Shown: positions 46,097-55,761 of the stretch, one piece after another
Position numbering within the stretch: the first letter of the stretch is position 1
How the letters are laid out: each line of letters opens with the position of its first letter
Origin: Achromobacter agilis
Lineage (GTDB): Bacteria; Pseudomonadota; Gammaproteobacteria; Burkholderiales; Burkholderiaceae_B
Direction: 5' to 3'
DNA: 64,000 nucleotides
Assembly: GCF_900496965.1 (NCBI RefSeq)
Contig: NZ_UFQB01000030.1
Location: forward strand, 1-64,000
The notes under the pieces: generated by a model
The model's input: only the letters and a program-made list of their open reading frames with translations
Database searches by the model: none
Told to the model about the DNA's origin: nothing
Made by a program: the position numbers and the translations under genes

Positions 46097-47381
46097 GAGG
46101 AATCACTCGTGGTGTCGCCCGGCGCGCGGCGTCCGGACGGGGGCTGGGGGCGGGCGGCGTAGTCGAGGGAACGGGCATGATCTGGGCATTGCGCATCAGC
46201 GACAGGCAATAGCACAGCAGGAAACCGGTGAAGGCGGTCTTGGGGGCGTAGGCCAGGCCGCCTGACAGCGAGTCGATGAAGATGTAGATGGGGGCGGTGG
46301 CCAGCAGGTAACGCCTGTGCAGTTCCAGGCCTGGATGCGCGTATCGTTTGAGCAGCGTCAGCAACAGGATGAGCAGGGGCGGCAGCATGATCATGATCGT
46401 GCCCACCACGCCGAACTTCATCAGGTAGAACGCCCAGGAATTGTGGGCGAAGGTGCTGAGTTCGAAGCCGTTCTCGCCCATGACCCAGCTGCGGAAGCCG
46501 GCGCCCTTGCCGAACACCGGATTTTCGGCGAAGAAATCCATCTGCCCCTGCATTTCCTGGATACGCGCGCCGTAGCTGGAATCCTCGTCCAGGCGCTCGA
46601 CGCTGAAGATACGGTTGGCCAGGACGTCCAGGTAGCCGATGCTGGCGAAGACCAGCACGCCGGCGACTGCGGCGGGTGCGAAGATCAGGACGGCGCGCCG
46701 CCGGATCTCGGGGCCGGCTCCCAGCATGACGGCGATCATGACGGAAATCGCCAGCTGGAGGTACTGGCTGCGGTTGAGTGAAAAGACCAGCGCCAGCAGC
46801 ATATAGACGGTCAGCGCATACGCCTTGGGGCCCGAGACGTTCAGAGTGCGGCGGAAGTGCAGCAGCGACACGACGCCGAACGGAATGGCCCAGACGCCCA
46901 GGCGCACATTGCGCAGCGGGTTCGCTACGCTGAAGCCCTGCATCTGTTCCAGCAGCATCAGCGTGGCGACGGCGAGGCAGGCCGCCACGATGTACTTCTG
47001 CAGCACCGCGTAGGCGGCCGGACTGTCGATGTCCTTGTAGCAAAGAAACGGCGTGCACAAAAAATAGAACACGATGCGCAGGTCCCGCGCGACGTCGCCC
47101 GTCTCGATGCCCGGGTGGTCGACGGAGACCAGGAGCAGGTAGACCACCGACAGGGCCTGCAGGCCCAGCAGCAGTCCCAGCAGTCCGCGGGGCAGAGCGT
47201 AGGCCGCCGGATCCGCGAGCCGCAGCGCCTTGACCCCGAGCATGGCGACGAACAGCAGGTCGAAGGGCGACAGCTTGAAGCTGCCTACGCCCAGGATGAA
47301 ATGGTCGTCGTTCAGGGCGAGCGCCGTGAAGGCGAACAGGCCCAGCAGGTGCAGGGTCGAAAGGCGGCGGTGCGAATTCAT
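46089..47381 (-). CDS. wzy: O-antigen polymerase/ligase-like membrane protein (Wzy candidate)
   Basis: This 430-residue integral membrane protein has some ten to twelve segments (LLGLFAFTALALNDDHFI, LLGLLLGLQALSVVYLLLVS, IVAACLAVATLMLLEQ, ILLLTLLKRY). A large periplasmic loop is typical of Wzy polymerases (about residues 250-310, with EMQGQMDFFAENPVFGKGAG and LSTFAHNSWAFYLMKFG, the H-N-S pattern of Wzy_C/RfaL proteins). It should join Wzx-flipped repeat units on the periplasmic face. Wzx, Wza and Wzc genes in the same region make Wzy a better assignment than lipid A ligase. Confidence 0.8.
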   Translation of the reverse strand: MNSHRRLSTLHLLGLFAFTALALNDDHFILGVGSFKLSPFDLLFVAMLGVKALRLADPAAYALPRGLLGLLLGLQALSVVYLLLVSVDHPGIETGDVARDLRIVFYFLCTPFLCYKDIDSPAAYAVLQKYIVAACLAVATLMLLEQMQGFSVANPLRNVRLGVWAIPFGVVSLLHFRRTLNVSGPKAYALTVYMLLALVFSLNRSQYLQLAISVMIAVMLGAGPEIRRRAVLIFAPAAVAGVLVFASIGYLDVLANRIFSVERLDEDSSYGARIQEMQGQMDFFAENPVFGKGAGFRSWVMGENGFELSTFAHNSWAFYLMKFGVVGTIMIMLPPLLILLLTLLKRYAHPGLELHRRYLLATAPIYIFIDSLSGGLAYAPKTAFTGFLLCYCLSLMRNAQIMPVPSTTPPAPSPRPDAARRATPRVIPHA

Positions 47382-47408
47382 TGCGGCTCTTCTCCGTGTG
47401 GGCGGATC

Positions 47409-48311
47409 CTAATGGGCGGACCAGTCGTCGCGGCCGAATATCTTGGTGGTCAGCTTGTCAAACAGGTACGACAGGTCGCCCTGCCGCGCATGCGCGGCCA
47501 CCTTGGAGGCGCGGCACGAAAGTTCGAACAGCCGTCCCAGTCCCGGCTCGGTGCGCCGGATGCGCGTCACGATCTGTTCGCGCTCTTCCAGCAGCACGTC
47601 CTGCATCAGCGCGGTCTTGGTTTCGTCATGGGTGGTATAGACACCCATGGCGTCCGGCACGATCAGGTTCTTGCCTTCGCGCAGCAGGCGGCTCCACAGC
47701 TCCAGGTCCATGCAGTAGCGCATGCTTTCCTGCAGGGGGCCGTACTTGCGCAGCAGGTCGCGGCGGAAGATGGCGGATTGGTTGGGGATGGAAGCCTTCA
47801 CGACCGTCAGCGTGCCCCGGCTGACAGGCGTGTAGTGGATCTTGCGGAATATCCGGTTGTCCGCGTCGGCCACGAACAGATTGCCGCTGACGATCGGCGC
47901 CCGGCCCTTCGAGGCGGCCATGCCCAGCTTGCGCAGCGCGCCCGGGAAATACAGGTCGTCCGAATTCTGCCAGCCGACGTAGTCGCCGGTGGCGCGCTCG
48001 AAGCCCTTGTTGATGGCGTGCGACTGGCCGCGGTCCGGGGTGCTCTCCCAGTACGTCAGGTAGCGCTCGTACTTGCGGATGATGTCCACGCTGCCGTCGG
48101 TTGAGCCCCCGTCGATGATGATGTATTCCAGCCGCGGATAGCCCTGGTTCAGCACGGACAGGATGGTGCGCTCCAGGAAGCGTGCCTGGTTGAACGAGGG
48201 GGTCACGATGGTGACTTTCGGCATCAGGCCGCCGGCGATCGGCGCCGGCGGGCGCAGCTCGCGGACGAAGTCGATGAGCTGACGTGAATACTCGTTATGA
48301 CGCTTGCGCAT
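47409..48311 (-). CDS. Family 2 glycosyltransferase
   Basis: This 300-residue GT2 enzyme has PKVTIVTPSFNQARFLERTI at the start of the domain (about residue 30), the acidic site IIIDGGSTDGSVDIIRKYER, GQSHAINKGFERATGDYVGW and the metal-binding DSD-like QNSDD. This arrangement is that of WcaA/PGL-type inverting transferases. The first 30 residues before the domain (MRKRHNEYSRQLIDFVREL) are an extension, and translation could start later at Met30 (MPKVTIVTP), though both are in frame and the first ATG is kept. It probably adds an early sugar of the repeat unit. Confidence 0.84.
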   Translation of the reverse strand: MRKRHNEYSRQLIDFVRELRPPAPIAGGLMPKVTIVTPSFNQARFLERTILSVLNQGYPRLEYIIIDGGSTDGSVDIIRKYERYLTYWESTPDRGQSHAINKGFERATGDYVGWQNSDDLYFPGALRKLGMAASKGRAPIVSGNLFVADADNRIFRKIHYTPVSRGTLTVVKASIPNQSAIFRRDLLRKYGPLQESMRYCMDLELWSRLLREGKNLIVPDAMGVYTTHDETKTALMQDVLLEEREQIVTRIRRTEPGLGRLFELSCRASKVAAHARQGDLSYLFDKLTTKIFGRDDWSAH

Positions 48312-48331
48312 TTAGGACCTCAGCTTGTTGG

Positions 48332-49648
48332 TTATCGGGTGGCCGCAGGCAAGACGCCCGGGAAATCGGGGCGGGATTGACGAATGGCGAAGGCCACGCC
48401 GGCCAGCGTGATCGCCGCATAGGCCATGCGGCCCCAAGCCGCGGCGTGTTCGCCGGCGACGTGTACCAGTCCCGCCATGACGCACAGCATCGCCAATCCG
48501 CCCAAGCCGTTCAGGATGGCGACCGCGCGGGAATTTCCGAGTCCGAGCAGGGAGAAATGGGCCGCCGCGTTCAGGGACAGCAGCCCCGACGCCACGATAA
48601 GCAGCTGGAAGGTTCCGAGATGGTCCTGGGCCACGCTTGCGCTGAGCAGCACGTTCAGGAGCGGGCGGCTGACCGCCAGCACCGCAAGCGTCGCGCCGGC
48701 CGACAGCGCCAGGTTCCACAGCATCATGCGGCGGATCTCGCGCTCGGCGGCGCCGGGATAGGGGGGCGAGGCGGACAGGCGGCTGACGCGCGGCATGGCC
48801 TTCTGGAAGATGGCGACCGCCGCGGTATGGATGATCTGTCCGACCTGGACGCCCACGGTGTAGATCGCCAGCGCCGCCGGGCCCATCAGGCTGCCCACCA
48901 GCACGCGGTCCACCGAACCGAAGGCCAGGGCGCTCAGGCTGTTGAGCCAGGACCAGCGGGAGAACCGGAAGGCGTCCATCATGGCGCTGCGATCGCGCAC
49001 CGGGCGCACGATCAGGTGGCCATAGGCGCGGGAGAACACGCCCATCTTCACGGAACCGGCAAGCAGCAGGCCGAGCGCCTGGGCCAGGCCAGTCCAGGTG
49101 GGCGAGGCGGTCAGCCAGGCCGTGGCGCAGGCCAGCGCCATCGTGCCGCTGCGGCTGAACACTTCGCACAGCGCGGTGGCGCGGAAGTCTTCGCGCCCCT
49201 TCAGGCAGCCCGAGAAGAGCTGGTCATATTGCTGTGTCAGATAGATGGCCAGCGCGGGCAGCGCCAGCATCGTCACCGCCACGCCGCCGAAGGTCGCGCC
49301 GGGCCATCCCAGGCCCACGGCGCCCCAGATCAGCAGAGCGGCCAGGGTCACGACGCCCAGCGCGCAGCCGATGAGCGACATGCTCACGCCCGCCGCGCGA
49401 TAGGCGCCGCCGGGCTCGTGCAGGCGTTCGGACACCAGCTTGGTCGCGGTGACCGCCGCGCCCAGGTTGGCGGCGTTGCCGAAACCGGCCAGCGCGATGA
49501 TCATGGAGTACTGCCCGAAGCCCACCGTCCCCAACTGCCGGAACAGGATGGGCAGGGCTACCAGCGCCGCGACGGGGCCGATGCCGTATTCCACGAGCCC
49601 CCAGAAAGAGGCGTTGCCCGCGATGTGTTTCCTGAGAAATCCAAGCAT
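48332..49648 (-). CDS. wzx: Wzx-type polysaccharide flippase
   Basis: This 438-residue protein of the MATE/MOP superfamily has about twelve membrane helices (ALVALPILFRQLGTVGFGQY, GVVTLAALLIWGAVGLGWPG, VTMLALPALAIYLTQQ, MLCVMAGLVHVAGEHAAAWG). The N-terminal ASFWGLVEYGIGPVAALVAL resembles RfbX/Wzx. It flips the undecaprenyl-diphosphate-linked repeat unit to the periplasm. Next to fcl (24-bp gap) and the GT2 gene, it completes the Wzx/Wzy pathway set of this locus. Confidence 0.84.
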   Translation of the reverse strand: MLGFLRKHIAGNASFWGLVEYGIGPVAALVALPILFRQLGTVGFGQYSMIIALAGFGNAANLGAAVTATKLVSERLHEPGGAYRAAGVSMSLIGCALGVVTLAALLIWGAVGLGWPGATFGGVAVTMLALPALAIYLTQQYDQLFSGCLKGREDFRATALCEVFSRSGTMALACATAWLTASPTWTGLAQALGLLLAGSVKMGVFSRAYGHLIVRPVRDRSAMMDAFRFSRWSWLNSLSALAFGSVDRVLVGSLMGPAALAIYTVGVQVGQIIHTAAVAIFQKAMPRVSRLSASPPYPGAAEREIRRMMLWNLALSAGATLAVLAVSRPLLNVLLSASVAQDHLGTFQLLIVASGLLSLNAAAHFSLLGLGNSRAVAILNGLGGLAMLCVMAGLVHVAGEHAAAWGRMAYAAITLAGVAFAIRQSRPDFPGVLPAATR

Positions 49649-49672
49649 GGCTATGGCCTGTAGACGTAGCCA

Positions 49673-50626
49673 TCAGGCTACGGGCAGCGCATGCTGGGTG
49701 CGCTCGCGCAGGAAATGTCCGTAGGCCAGCGTGATGCCGTGCGTCAGCGAGATCTCCGGCTTCCAGCCCAGCGCCTGCACCCGGGCCGAGTCCATCAGCT
49801 TGCGCGGCGTGCCGTCCGGCTTGCTGGTGTCGTAGACGATGTTGCCGGTGTAGCCGACGACGCGCGCGACCAGCTTGGCCAGGTCGGCAATCGAGATGTC
49901 CTGGCCGGCGCCGATGTTGTAGATACCTTCGGCCTCGGGATGCTCCATCAGCATGACGCAGGCCTGGGCCAGGTCGTCCACGTACAGGAACTCGCGCAGC
50001 GGCGCTCCGGTGCCCCAGATGGTTACGCTGTCCAGGCCCGATTCGCGTCCTTCGTGGAACTTGCGGATGAGGGCGGGCAGCACGTGGCTGCTGTGCAGGT
50101 CATAGTTGTCGTGCTGGCCGTAAAGATTAGTCGGCATGGCGCAGATGAAGCGCGCCCCATACTGGCGCTGGTACGCCTCGCAAAGCTTGAGGCCCGCGAT
50201 CTTGGCGATGGCATAGGGTTCGTTGGTGGATTCCAGCGGCCCCGTCAGCAGCGCGTCTTCGTGGATCGGCTGGGGGGCTTCCCGGGGGTAGATGCATGAC
50301 GAACCCAGGAACAGCAGCTTGCGCACCCCCGCCGCGTAAGCGGCGCGGATGACGTTGCACTGGATCATGAGGTTCTTGTAGAGGAACTCCACCGGATGCG
50401 TCTGGTTGGCCAGGATGCCGCCCACCTTGGCCGCGGCCAGGTACACCACGTCGACCGGCGTGGTCGAGAAGAAGCGATGCACCTGGTTCTGGTTCTCCAG
50501 GTCCAGCTCCTCGCGGCTGCGGGTCACCACGTTGCCATAGCCGCGGCGATGCAGTTCGCGGGTGATCGCGGCGCCCACCATGCCGCGATGGCCGGCGACA
50601 AAGACGCGTTGCTCCAGGTTCGTCAT
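49673..50626 (-). CDS. fcl: GDP-L-fucose synthase
   Basis: This 317-residue short-chain dehydrogenase converts GDP-4-keto-6-deoxymannose to GDP-L-fucose by epimerisation and NADPH reduction. The nucleotide motif is [20 protein letters not shown]. The catalytic Ser lies in [11 protein letters not shown] and the Y-x-x-x-K pair in [40 protein letters not shown] and [19 protein letters not shown] are characteristic of Fcl/WcaG. The stop-to-start spacing to gmd is seven bases, so both steps of GDP-fucose synthesis are made together. Confidence 0.93.
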   Translation of the reverse strand: MTNLEQRVFVAGHRGMVGAAITRELHRRGYGNVVTRSREELDLENQNQVHRFFSTTPVDVVYLAAAKVGGILANQTHPVEFLYKNLMIQCNVIRAAYAAGVRKLLFLGSSCIYPREAPQPIHEDALLTGPLESTNEPYAIAKIAGLKLCEAYQRQYGARFICAMPTNLYGQHDNYDLHSSHVLPALIRKFHEGRESGLDSVTIWGTGAPLREFLYVDDLAQACVMLMEHPEAEGIYNIGAGQDISIADLAKLVARVVGYTGNIVYDTSKPDGTPRKLMDSARVQALGWKPEISLTHGITLAYGHFLRERTQHALPVA

Positions 50627-50632
50627 GGCCGA

Positions 50633-51742
50633 CTACTCCTTGTAGGCGTAGATTTCGTAGCCGTTCTGCTCGACCAGCGCATCGCGCCGCGCGTCCCGCA
50701 GATCGCTTTCGATCATTTCCTTGACCAGTTCGGCGAAGGAAATGCGCGGCGACCAGCCGAGCTTCTCGCGCGCTTTGGTCGGATCGCCCAGCAGGGTCTC
50801 CACTTCGGTGGGCCGGAAGTAGCGCGGGTCCACGCGCACGATCACCTGGCCGGGTTTCACGTCGTGCACCGGCGAGAACAGCACGGTCGCCGTTTCTTCC
50901 AGGCCTTCGCCTTCCCAGGCAAGCAGGATGCCCAGCTCGCGCGCCGCGGTATTGATGAATTCGCGCACGCTGTACTGCATGCCGGTCGCGATGACATAGT
51001 CCTCGGGCGTGTCCTGCTGCAGCATCAGCCACTGCATTTCGACGTAATCCCGGGCGTGGCCCCAATCGCGCAGCGCCGACAGGTTGCCCAGGTACAGGCA
51101 TTCCTGCAGCCCCAGCACGATGCGCGCCAGGCCGCGAGTGATCTTGCGGGTCACGAAGGTTTCGCCGCGCTTGGGCGATTCGTGGTTGAAAAGAATGCCG
51201 TTGCAGGCGTACATGCCATACGCTTCGCGGTAGTTCACGCTGATCCAGTAGGCATACAGCTTGGCGGCCGCGTACGGGCTGCGCGGATAGAACGGCGTGG
51301 TTTCCTTCTGCGGAATTTCCTGTACCAGGCCGTAGAGCTCGGACGTGGACGCCTGGTAGAAGCGGGTCTTGTTTTCCAGCTTCAGGATGCGGATGGCTTC
51401 CAGCAGGCGCAGCGTGCCCAGGCCGTCGGCATTGGCCGTGTACTCGGGCTCCTCGAACGAGACGCCGACGTGGCTTTGCGCGGCCAGGTTGTAGATCTCG
51501 TCGGGCTGTACCGATTGCACGATGCGGATCAGGCTGCAGGAGTCGGTCATGTCGCCGTGATGCAGCACGAAATTGCGGGGCTGATCATGGGGATCCTGGT
51601 ACAGGTGGTCGATGCGGGCCGTATTGAACAGCGAAGCGCGCCGCTTGATGCCATGGACTTCATAGCCCTTGGCAAGCAGAAACTCCGCCAGGTAGGACCC
51701 GTCTTGGCCGGTAACGCCGGTAATCAGTGCCCGTTTTGGCAT
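50633..51742 (-). CDS. gmd: GDP-mannose 4,6-dehydratase
   Basis: This 369-residue enzyme converts GDP-D-mannose to GDP-4-keto-6-deoxy-D-mannose. The NADP motif is [40 protein letters not shown] and [20 protein letters not shown] hold the catalytic Thr/Ser, Glu and Y-x-x-x-[21 protein letters not shown] is a Gmd signature. AAGGA before the ATG at 51742 fixes the start; the open frame reaches further upstream into the VanZ-like gene. It provides the substrate for Fcl directly downstream. Confidence 0.94.
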   Translation of the reverse strand: MPKRALITGVTGQDGSYLAEFLLAKGYEVHGIKRRASLFNTARIDHLYQDPHDQPRNFVLHHGDMTDSCSLIRIVQSVQPDEIYNLAAQSHVGVSFEEPEYTANADGLGTLRLLEAIRILKLENKTRFYQASTSELYGLVQEIPQKETTPFYPRSPYAAAKLYAYWISVNYREAYGMYACNGILFNHESPKRGETFVTRKITRGLARIVLGLQECLYLGNLSALRDWGHARDYVEMQWLMLQQDTPEDYVIATGMQYSVREFINTAARELGILLAWEGEGLEETATVLFSPVHDVKPGQVIVRVDPRYFRPTEVETLLGDPTKAREKLGWSPRISFAELVKEMIESDLRDARRDALVEQNGYEIYAYKE

Positions 51743-51752
51743 GGTTGTATCC

Positions 51753-52115
51753 TTAAGACTTAGTAACTGCACGAAAGGAGCCGAAGGCTGCGGTACCAAT
51801 GTGCAATGAGATTACTGTTGCACCAGCCGCGGAGATATCGGCCAAAAGGTCTAAGAAATCAGCCTGTCGATAGGGAAAAAGGTATTGGATTGATTCGTCC
51901 AACGCGCCCAGCGCCGAGACGGCTAGCAGCGCCACCAGCCCCGGGCGCCGGTTGACCGAGGCATAGATCAGCCCCGTCAGGAAGGCATATGCCGCCAGGT
52001 GCAGGCGCTTGTCCCCGAAAGCGTCGGACATCTCCGACGCCAGGCCGGGCAGGTTGCCCACCGTGACCAGCACCAGGAAGAACAGCCCCGCCGCCGGCAG
52101 GCACACCCGCGCCAT
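51753..52115 (-). CDS. VanZ-like small membrane protein (start uncertain)
   Basis: From an ATG at 52115 the product has 120 residues with about three to four hydrophobic segments ([53 protein letters not shown]). The VanZ-family pattern [14 protein letters not shown]...[20 protein letters not shown] is present. Function is unknown; VanZ proteins give low-level glycopeptide resistance in some Firmicutes, and family members occur often in polysaccharide loci. The same frame is open to an ATG at 52427 (AGGA upstream), overlapping the end of manC, but that version would contain three 28-residue copies encoded by the 84-bp DNA repeats, and those look like a non-coding repeat. The shorter form is kept with caution. 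Confidence 0.65.
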   Translation of the reverse strand: MARVCLPAAGLFFLVLVTVGNLPGLASEMSDAFGDKRLHLAAYAFLTGLIYASVNRRPGLVALLAVSALGALDESIQYLFPYRQADFLDLLADISAAGATVISLHIGTAAFGSFRAVTKS

Positions 52116-52147
52116 GCCGGGGCGCCAGAAAGGTTCCCTGTCAGGCC

Positions 52148-52410
52148 GGCGTGGGGGCACCGTTCCGCCGCCGGGCCGCCCCAAGGCGGAATGCGCCCCC
52201 TCGGGGGGCAGCAAGCGCGCGGAGCGCGTGCGGCGTGGGGGCACCGTTCCGCCGCCGGGCCGCCCCAAGGCGGAAAGCGCCCCCTCGGGGGGCAGCAAGC
52301 GCGCGGAGCGCGTGCGGCGTGGGGGCACCGTTCCGTCGCCGGGCCGCCCCAAGGCGGAATGCGCCCCCTCGGGGGGCAGCAAGCGCGCGGAGCGCGTGCG
52401 GCGTGGGGGC
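52148..52410. repeat. Three 84-bp tandem repeats between manC and vanZ
   Basis: Three copies with a period of exactly 84 bp begin at 52151, 52235 and 52319, with the repeat start recurring at 52403. They differ at only a few positions (for example CGCCGCC versus CGTCGCC, and GGAATGCG versus GGAAAGCG). Each unit carries hairpin motifs CCGCC-CCAA-GGCGG, GCCCCCT-CGGGGGGC and GCGC-GCGGA-GCGC, like the single element at 27671-27753. As 84 is divisible by three, the minus-strand frame into vanZ stays open. Confidence 0.85.
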
Positions 52411-52413
52411 TCT

Positions 52414-53853
52414 TCATACTCGGCCATACATATCCTGGAATCGAACGATGTCGTCCTCCCCAAGGTACGCACCCGATTGCACCTCGATGATCTCCAGCGG
52501 GATCTTCCCCGGGTTCTCCAGGCTGTGGATTTCACCCAGCGGAATGTAGGTCGACTGGTTCTCGGTCAGCAGGTACTGTTTGTCGCCGTTGTAGATGCGA
52601 GCCGTCCCCGACACCACGATCCAGTGCTCCGCCCGGTGGTGGTGCATCTGGGAGGACAGGCGCGCGCCGGGCTTCACCGTGATGCGCTTGACCTGGTAGC
52701 GGGGGCCCTGGCCGACCGAGTCGTAGGATCCCCAGGGCCGCTGCACCTCGCGGTGGTGGTTGAGCTCGGAGCGGTGCTGCGTCTTGAAAATCTCGACGAG
52801 GCGCTTGACGTCCTGCGAACGGGACTTGTGGGCCACCAGAACGGCGTCGGCCGTTTCGATCACCACGATGTCGTCCAGCCCCACCGAAGCGACCAGCCTG
52901 CTGGTCGAATGGATGAGGCAGTTGCGCGAGTCCTCCACCATGACATCGCCGGTGGTGGAGTTGCCCTCCACCGTCTTTTGAGCGATGCCCCAGACCGCGT
53001 CCCAGGCGCCGACGTCGCTCCAGGATGCCGCCAGCGGGATCACCACGGCGCTGTCGGTGCGTTCCATGATGGCGTAGTCCATCGAATCGCTGGGGCAGGC
53101 CTCGAAGGAAGGGCCGTCCAGGTGGAAGAGCGCGTTTTCGCCGTGCCCGATGGCCACGGACGCCTGCACCTGTTCCAGGATCTTGGGGGCCAGCCGGGCC
53201 ATTTCGGAAAGGAAGACGGAGGCCTGGAAGGCGAACATGCCGCTGTTCCAGTAATAGCCGCCGTCGTCGATGAAGCGCTGCGCCACCTCCGGCGAGGGCT
53301 TTTCGACGAAGCGGCGCACGCGGCGCGCGGGCTCCATGGCGCCAGGCTCGTCCGCCTGTATGTAGCCGTAGCCGCTGAGCGGGGCGGTCGGCTTGATGCC
53401 GAAAGTCACCAGCGCGCCCTGCAGCGCGGCCTGGTAGGCCTCGGCGAAGGCGGCGCGCAGGACCTCGCCGTCCTCCAGCACGTGGTCCGATGGCATGATG
53501 AGCATGATGGGGTCCTCGCCGTCCCGCATGGCGCGCAGGGTCGCGGCGGCTATCGCCGGGGCCGTGTTGCGGGCGAATGGCTCCAGGATCACCTCCGCGT
53601 CCTTGATGCCCAGCTCAAGCGCCTGCTCGGCCGCGATATAGCGGTGGGCGTCGTTGCACACCAGCGTGGGCCTGGCCTCGGCGCCCGCCGAACCCAGGCG
53701 CAGCAGCGTGTTCTGCAGCAGGCTGCGGTCATCGGTCAAACGGATGAACTGCTTCGGCAGCAGTTCCCGCGACAGCGGCCACAGGCGCGAGCCGGAGCCG
53801 CCGCAAAGGATGACAGCCCGGTACGGGGGAGGGGGATTGGTCATGGCGCTCAC
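52414..53853 (-). CDS. manC: Mannose-1-phosphate guanylyltransferase / mannose-6-phosphate isomerase
   Basis: This 479-residue bifunctional enzyme has an N-terminal nucleotidyltransferase with ILCGGSGSRLWPLSRELLPK (the GGSGSRLWP pyrophosphorylase motif), FVEKPSPEVAQRFI and WNSGMFAF. The C-terminal type II isomerase cupin has PWGSYDSVGQGPRYQVKRIT, then SSQMHHHRAEHWIVVSGTA with the metal histidines, and ends near position 479. It makes GDP-mannose from mannose phosphate for Gmd and the mannosyltransferases. It overlaps gmm by four bases (ATGA). Confidence 0.93.
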   Translation of the reverse strand: MSAMTNPPPPYRAVILCGGSGSRLWPLSRELLPKQFIRLTDDRSLLQNTLLRLGSAGAEARPTLVCNDAHRYIAAEQALELGIKDAEVILEPFARNTAPAIAAATLRAMRDGEDPIMLIMPSDHVLEDGEVLRAAFAEAYQAALQGALVTFGIKPTAPLSGYGYIQADEPGAMEPARRVRRFVEKPSPEVAQRFIDDGGYYWNSGMFAFQASVFLSEMARLAPKILEQVQASVAIGHGENALFHLDGPSFEACPSDSMDYAIMERTDSAVVIPLAASWSDVGAWDAVWGIAQKTVEGNSTTGDVMVEDSRNCLIHSTSRLVASVGLDDIVVIETADAVLVAHKSRSQDVKRLVEIFKTQHRSELNHHREVQRPWGSYDSVGQGPRYQVKRITVKPGARLSSQMHHHRAEHWIVVSGTARIYNGDKQYLLTENQSTYIPLGEIHSLENPGKIPLEIIEVQSGAYLGEDDIVRFQDMYGRV

Positions 53854-54362
53854 TCCTTGAAGTAGGCCTGGGTGTAGGGGTGCACGCCGGGATCGGCGGC
53901 GATCGCCTCCGCGGGCTGCCAGCGGTAGCTGCGGTGCTGGGCCTGGGGCAGGCTGGAGATGTCCAACGGAACTTCCGCCTCATAGGCGAGGACGACGTAA
54001 TGGGTGGAGCGTCCGGCTTCACCCGCGAAATTGGTGCCATAGAAGTGTTCGTACACGCCCCGCGGCTTCCAGGCCTTTTCGGGGACGCGCAGGCCGAGCT
54101 CGTCGCATGCGATGCGGCGCAGCGCGTCGCGCAGCGTTTCGTTCTTGCGGATGCGTCCGCCCGGCACGAACCAGGCGCCCTGGGCGGGTGGATTCGTGCG
54201 CAGGCCGGTCAGGTAGCGGCCGGCGGCGTCGCGCAGCAGCAGGTCGATGGAGACCAGGGGCAGCATTTCCACCGCCTGCCGGAAGTCGGAGCCGGCCAGC
54301 ACGCCGTTTCCGCGCGCGGCCGGTTCCCGGCGCTCGGGCCATCCCAGCGGTTCAGTAGACAT
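53850..54362 (-). CDS. gmm: GDP-mannose mannosyl hydrolase (Nudix)
   Basis: This 170-residue Nudix enzyme is of the WcaH/Gmm type, which hydrolyses GDP-mannose (and GDP-glucose) to GDP and sugar. The reduced Nudix box GGRIRKNETLRDALRRIACD followed by ELG lacks one of the usual glutamates, as is characteristic for this subfamily. WFVPGG and VYEHFYGTNF are also typical. The extra 15-20 residues at the N-terminus are not conserved. It sits between wcaJ (11-bp overlap) and manC (4-bp overlap), the same neighbourhood as in colanic acid loci, where it is thought to tune GDP-sugar levels. Confidence 0.88.
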   Translation of the reverse strand: MSTEPLGWPERREPAARGNGVLAGSDFRQAVEMLPLVSIDLLLRDAAGRYLTGLRTNPPAQGAWFVPGGRIRKNETLRDALRRIACDELGLRVPEKAWKPRGVYEHFYGTNFAGEAGRSTHYVVLAYEAEVPLDISSLPQAQHRSYRWQPAEAIAADPGVHPYTQAYFKE

Positions 54363-55761
54363 TGCGGCCTGTCCATCCGGATATCGCCGTGCGGGCGATG
54401 ATCAGCAGGTCCATCCGGAACGTCCAGTTCTGGATGTAGTAGATGTCGTGCTCGACCCGGTCGCTCATCTTGCGCAGGGTGTCCGTCTGGCCGCGCAGGC
54501 CATTGACCTGGGCCCAGCCGGTAATGCCCGGCTTGACGCGGTGGCGCATCATGTAGCGCTGCACCAGGTCCTTGTACAGTTCGTTGTGCTCGAGCGCGTG
54601 CGGCCGTGGGCCCACCACCGACATGTCGCCCATCAGCACGTTGAGGAACTGCGGCAGTTCGTCCAGGCTGGTGCGCCGCAGGAAACCGCCGATCCGCGTG
54701 ATGCGGGAATCGTTGCGCGTGGCCTGCGTCACCACGCCCTGTTCCTGGTGCACGGTCATGGTGCGGAATTTGTAGACGTGGAATACCTTGCCGTCCACGC
54801 CCAGGCGCGGCTGGGTAAAGAAGACGGGGCCGCGCGAGGTGGCCTTGACCAGCAGCGCGACCGTCAGCATCAAGGGGGAAAGCCCGATCAGCGCGCAGAA
54901 GGCGAAGCTGCGGTCAAAGACTTCCTTGGCCAGGCCGCGCACGCCGGCGGCCGGCAGGCTGTTCAGCTGGATCGCGGGCAGGCCGAGGAATTCCCCGATC
55001 TGGTGGCCGAGCAGCTGGATGGACATCACGTCCGGTATCCAGCGGATATCCACCAGGTCATTGCGCAGGTGATACAGGACTTCGCGCAGCTCCTGGCCCG
55101 CCTCCATCGGAAGCACGATCCAGATTTCGCGGACGTTGTTCTCGTTCACGAAGGCGTGCAGGCCGTCCAGATCGTGCAGCCGGCGCACCTGCGGCGGCAG
55201 GTTCTCGTGCGGCTCGGCATAGATGCCTGCCACTTCGTAGCCCGTTCCCCGGTAGCGCTCGACGCGACGCCACAGGTCATGCCCCAGCGCGCCGAAGCCC
55301 ACCAGCAGCGCGCGCTTGCGGTCCAGCCCGCGGTCGCGCGCCGCGCCCAGGGCCGCGTAGACCGCAATGCGTACGCCGGCCAGCGTCAGCGCCGCCATGA
55401 CGAACCACGTAGCCGCCCATATGCGGGATATCGCCGCGGTCTGGTGCATGAGAAAACTGATGCAGATGCCCAGCGCGAAGACCAGCGCCCATGCCGCCAG
55501 GCTGCGTCCCACCAGATCGGCCAGGCGCCGGCCGCGCCACGATACATACAGCCGGAAGGCCGGGAAGATGGCGACGACCCCGAGGCCGCACAGATAGACA
55601 AGGAACAGATGGATTTGCGGAGGGTCCGCCAGAGCATCGTCCGAGAATTTCAAGCCGGTGGCAGTCAGGCCGCAGGTGATGACGATCGCGGCGTCGAGCA
55701 AGCGATAGAGATAGCTTGCCCCGCTGAATCTTGCCGACGTGTCCGTTTGGGACGGTTCCAT
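54352..55761 (-). CDS. wcaJ: Undecaprenyl-phosphate glucose phosphotransferase (WcaJ-like)
   Basis: This 469-residue polyisoprenyl-phosphate hexose-1-phosphate transferase starts repeat-unit synthesis on undecaprenyl phosphate. The N-terminus has four membrane segments (LYRLLDAAIVITCGLTATGL to TWFVMAALTLAGVRIAVYAA), followed by a Rossmann-like domain (ALLVGFGALGHDLWRRVERY). The C-terminal catalytic domain has KEVFDRSFAFCALIGLSPLM, FHVYKFRTM, RRTSLDELPQFLNVLMGDMS and VGPRPHA. The ATG at 55761 follows AGGAG. It is the promoter-proximal gene of the minus-strand cluster. By family, glucose-1-phosphate is the expected first sugar. Confidence 0.9.
   Translation of the reverse strand: MEPSQTDTSARFSGASYLYRLLDAAIVITCGLTATGLKFSDDALADPPQIHLFLVYLCGLGVVAIFPAFRLYVSWRGRRLADLVGRSLAAWALVFALGICISFLMHQTAAISRIWAATWFVMAALTLAGVRIAVYAALGAARDRGLDRKRALLVGFGALGHDLWRRVERYRGTGYEVAGIYAEPHENLPPQVRRLHDLDGLHAFVNENNVREIWIVLPMEAGQELREVLYHLRNDLVDIRWIPDVMSIQLLGHQIGEFLGLPAIQLNSLPAAGVRGLAKEVFDRSFAFCALIGLSPLMLTVALLVKATSRGPVFFTQPRLGVDGKVFHVYKFRTMTVHQEQGVVTQATRNDSRITRIGGFLRRTSLDELPQFLNVLMGDMSVVGPRPHALEHNELYKDLVQRYMMRHRVKPGITGWAQVNGLRGQTDTLRKMSDRVEHDIYYIQNWTFRMDLLIIARTAISGWTGRNVY

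Noticed and set aside
52148..52410. CRISPR-like array
   Set aside because: The units are contiguous 84-bp tandem copies without unique spacers between short repeats, and no cas genes are present.
52116..52427. N-terminal 104-residue extension of the VanZ-like protein containing three 28-residue repeats
   Set aside because: The DNA repeat resembles a non-coding element also found at 27.7 kb, and the extension is unlike any VanZ N-terminus. Kept only as an alternative start.
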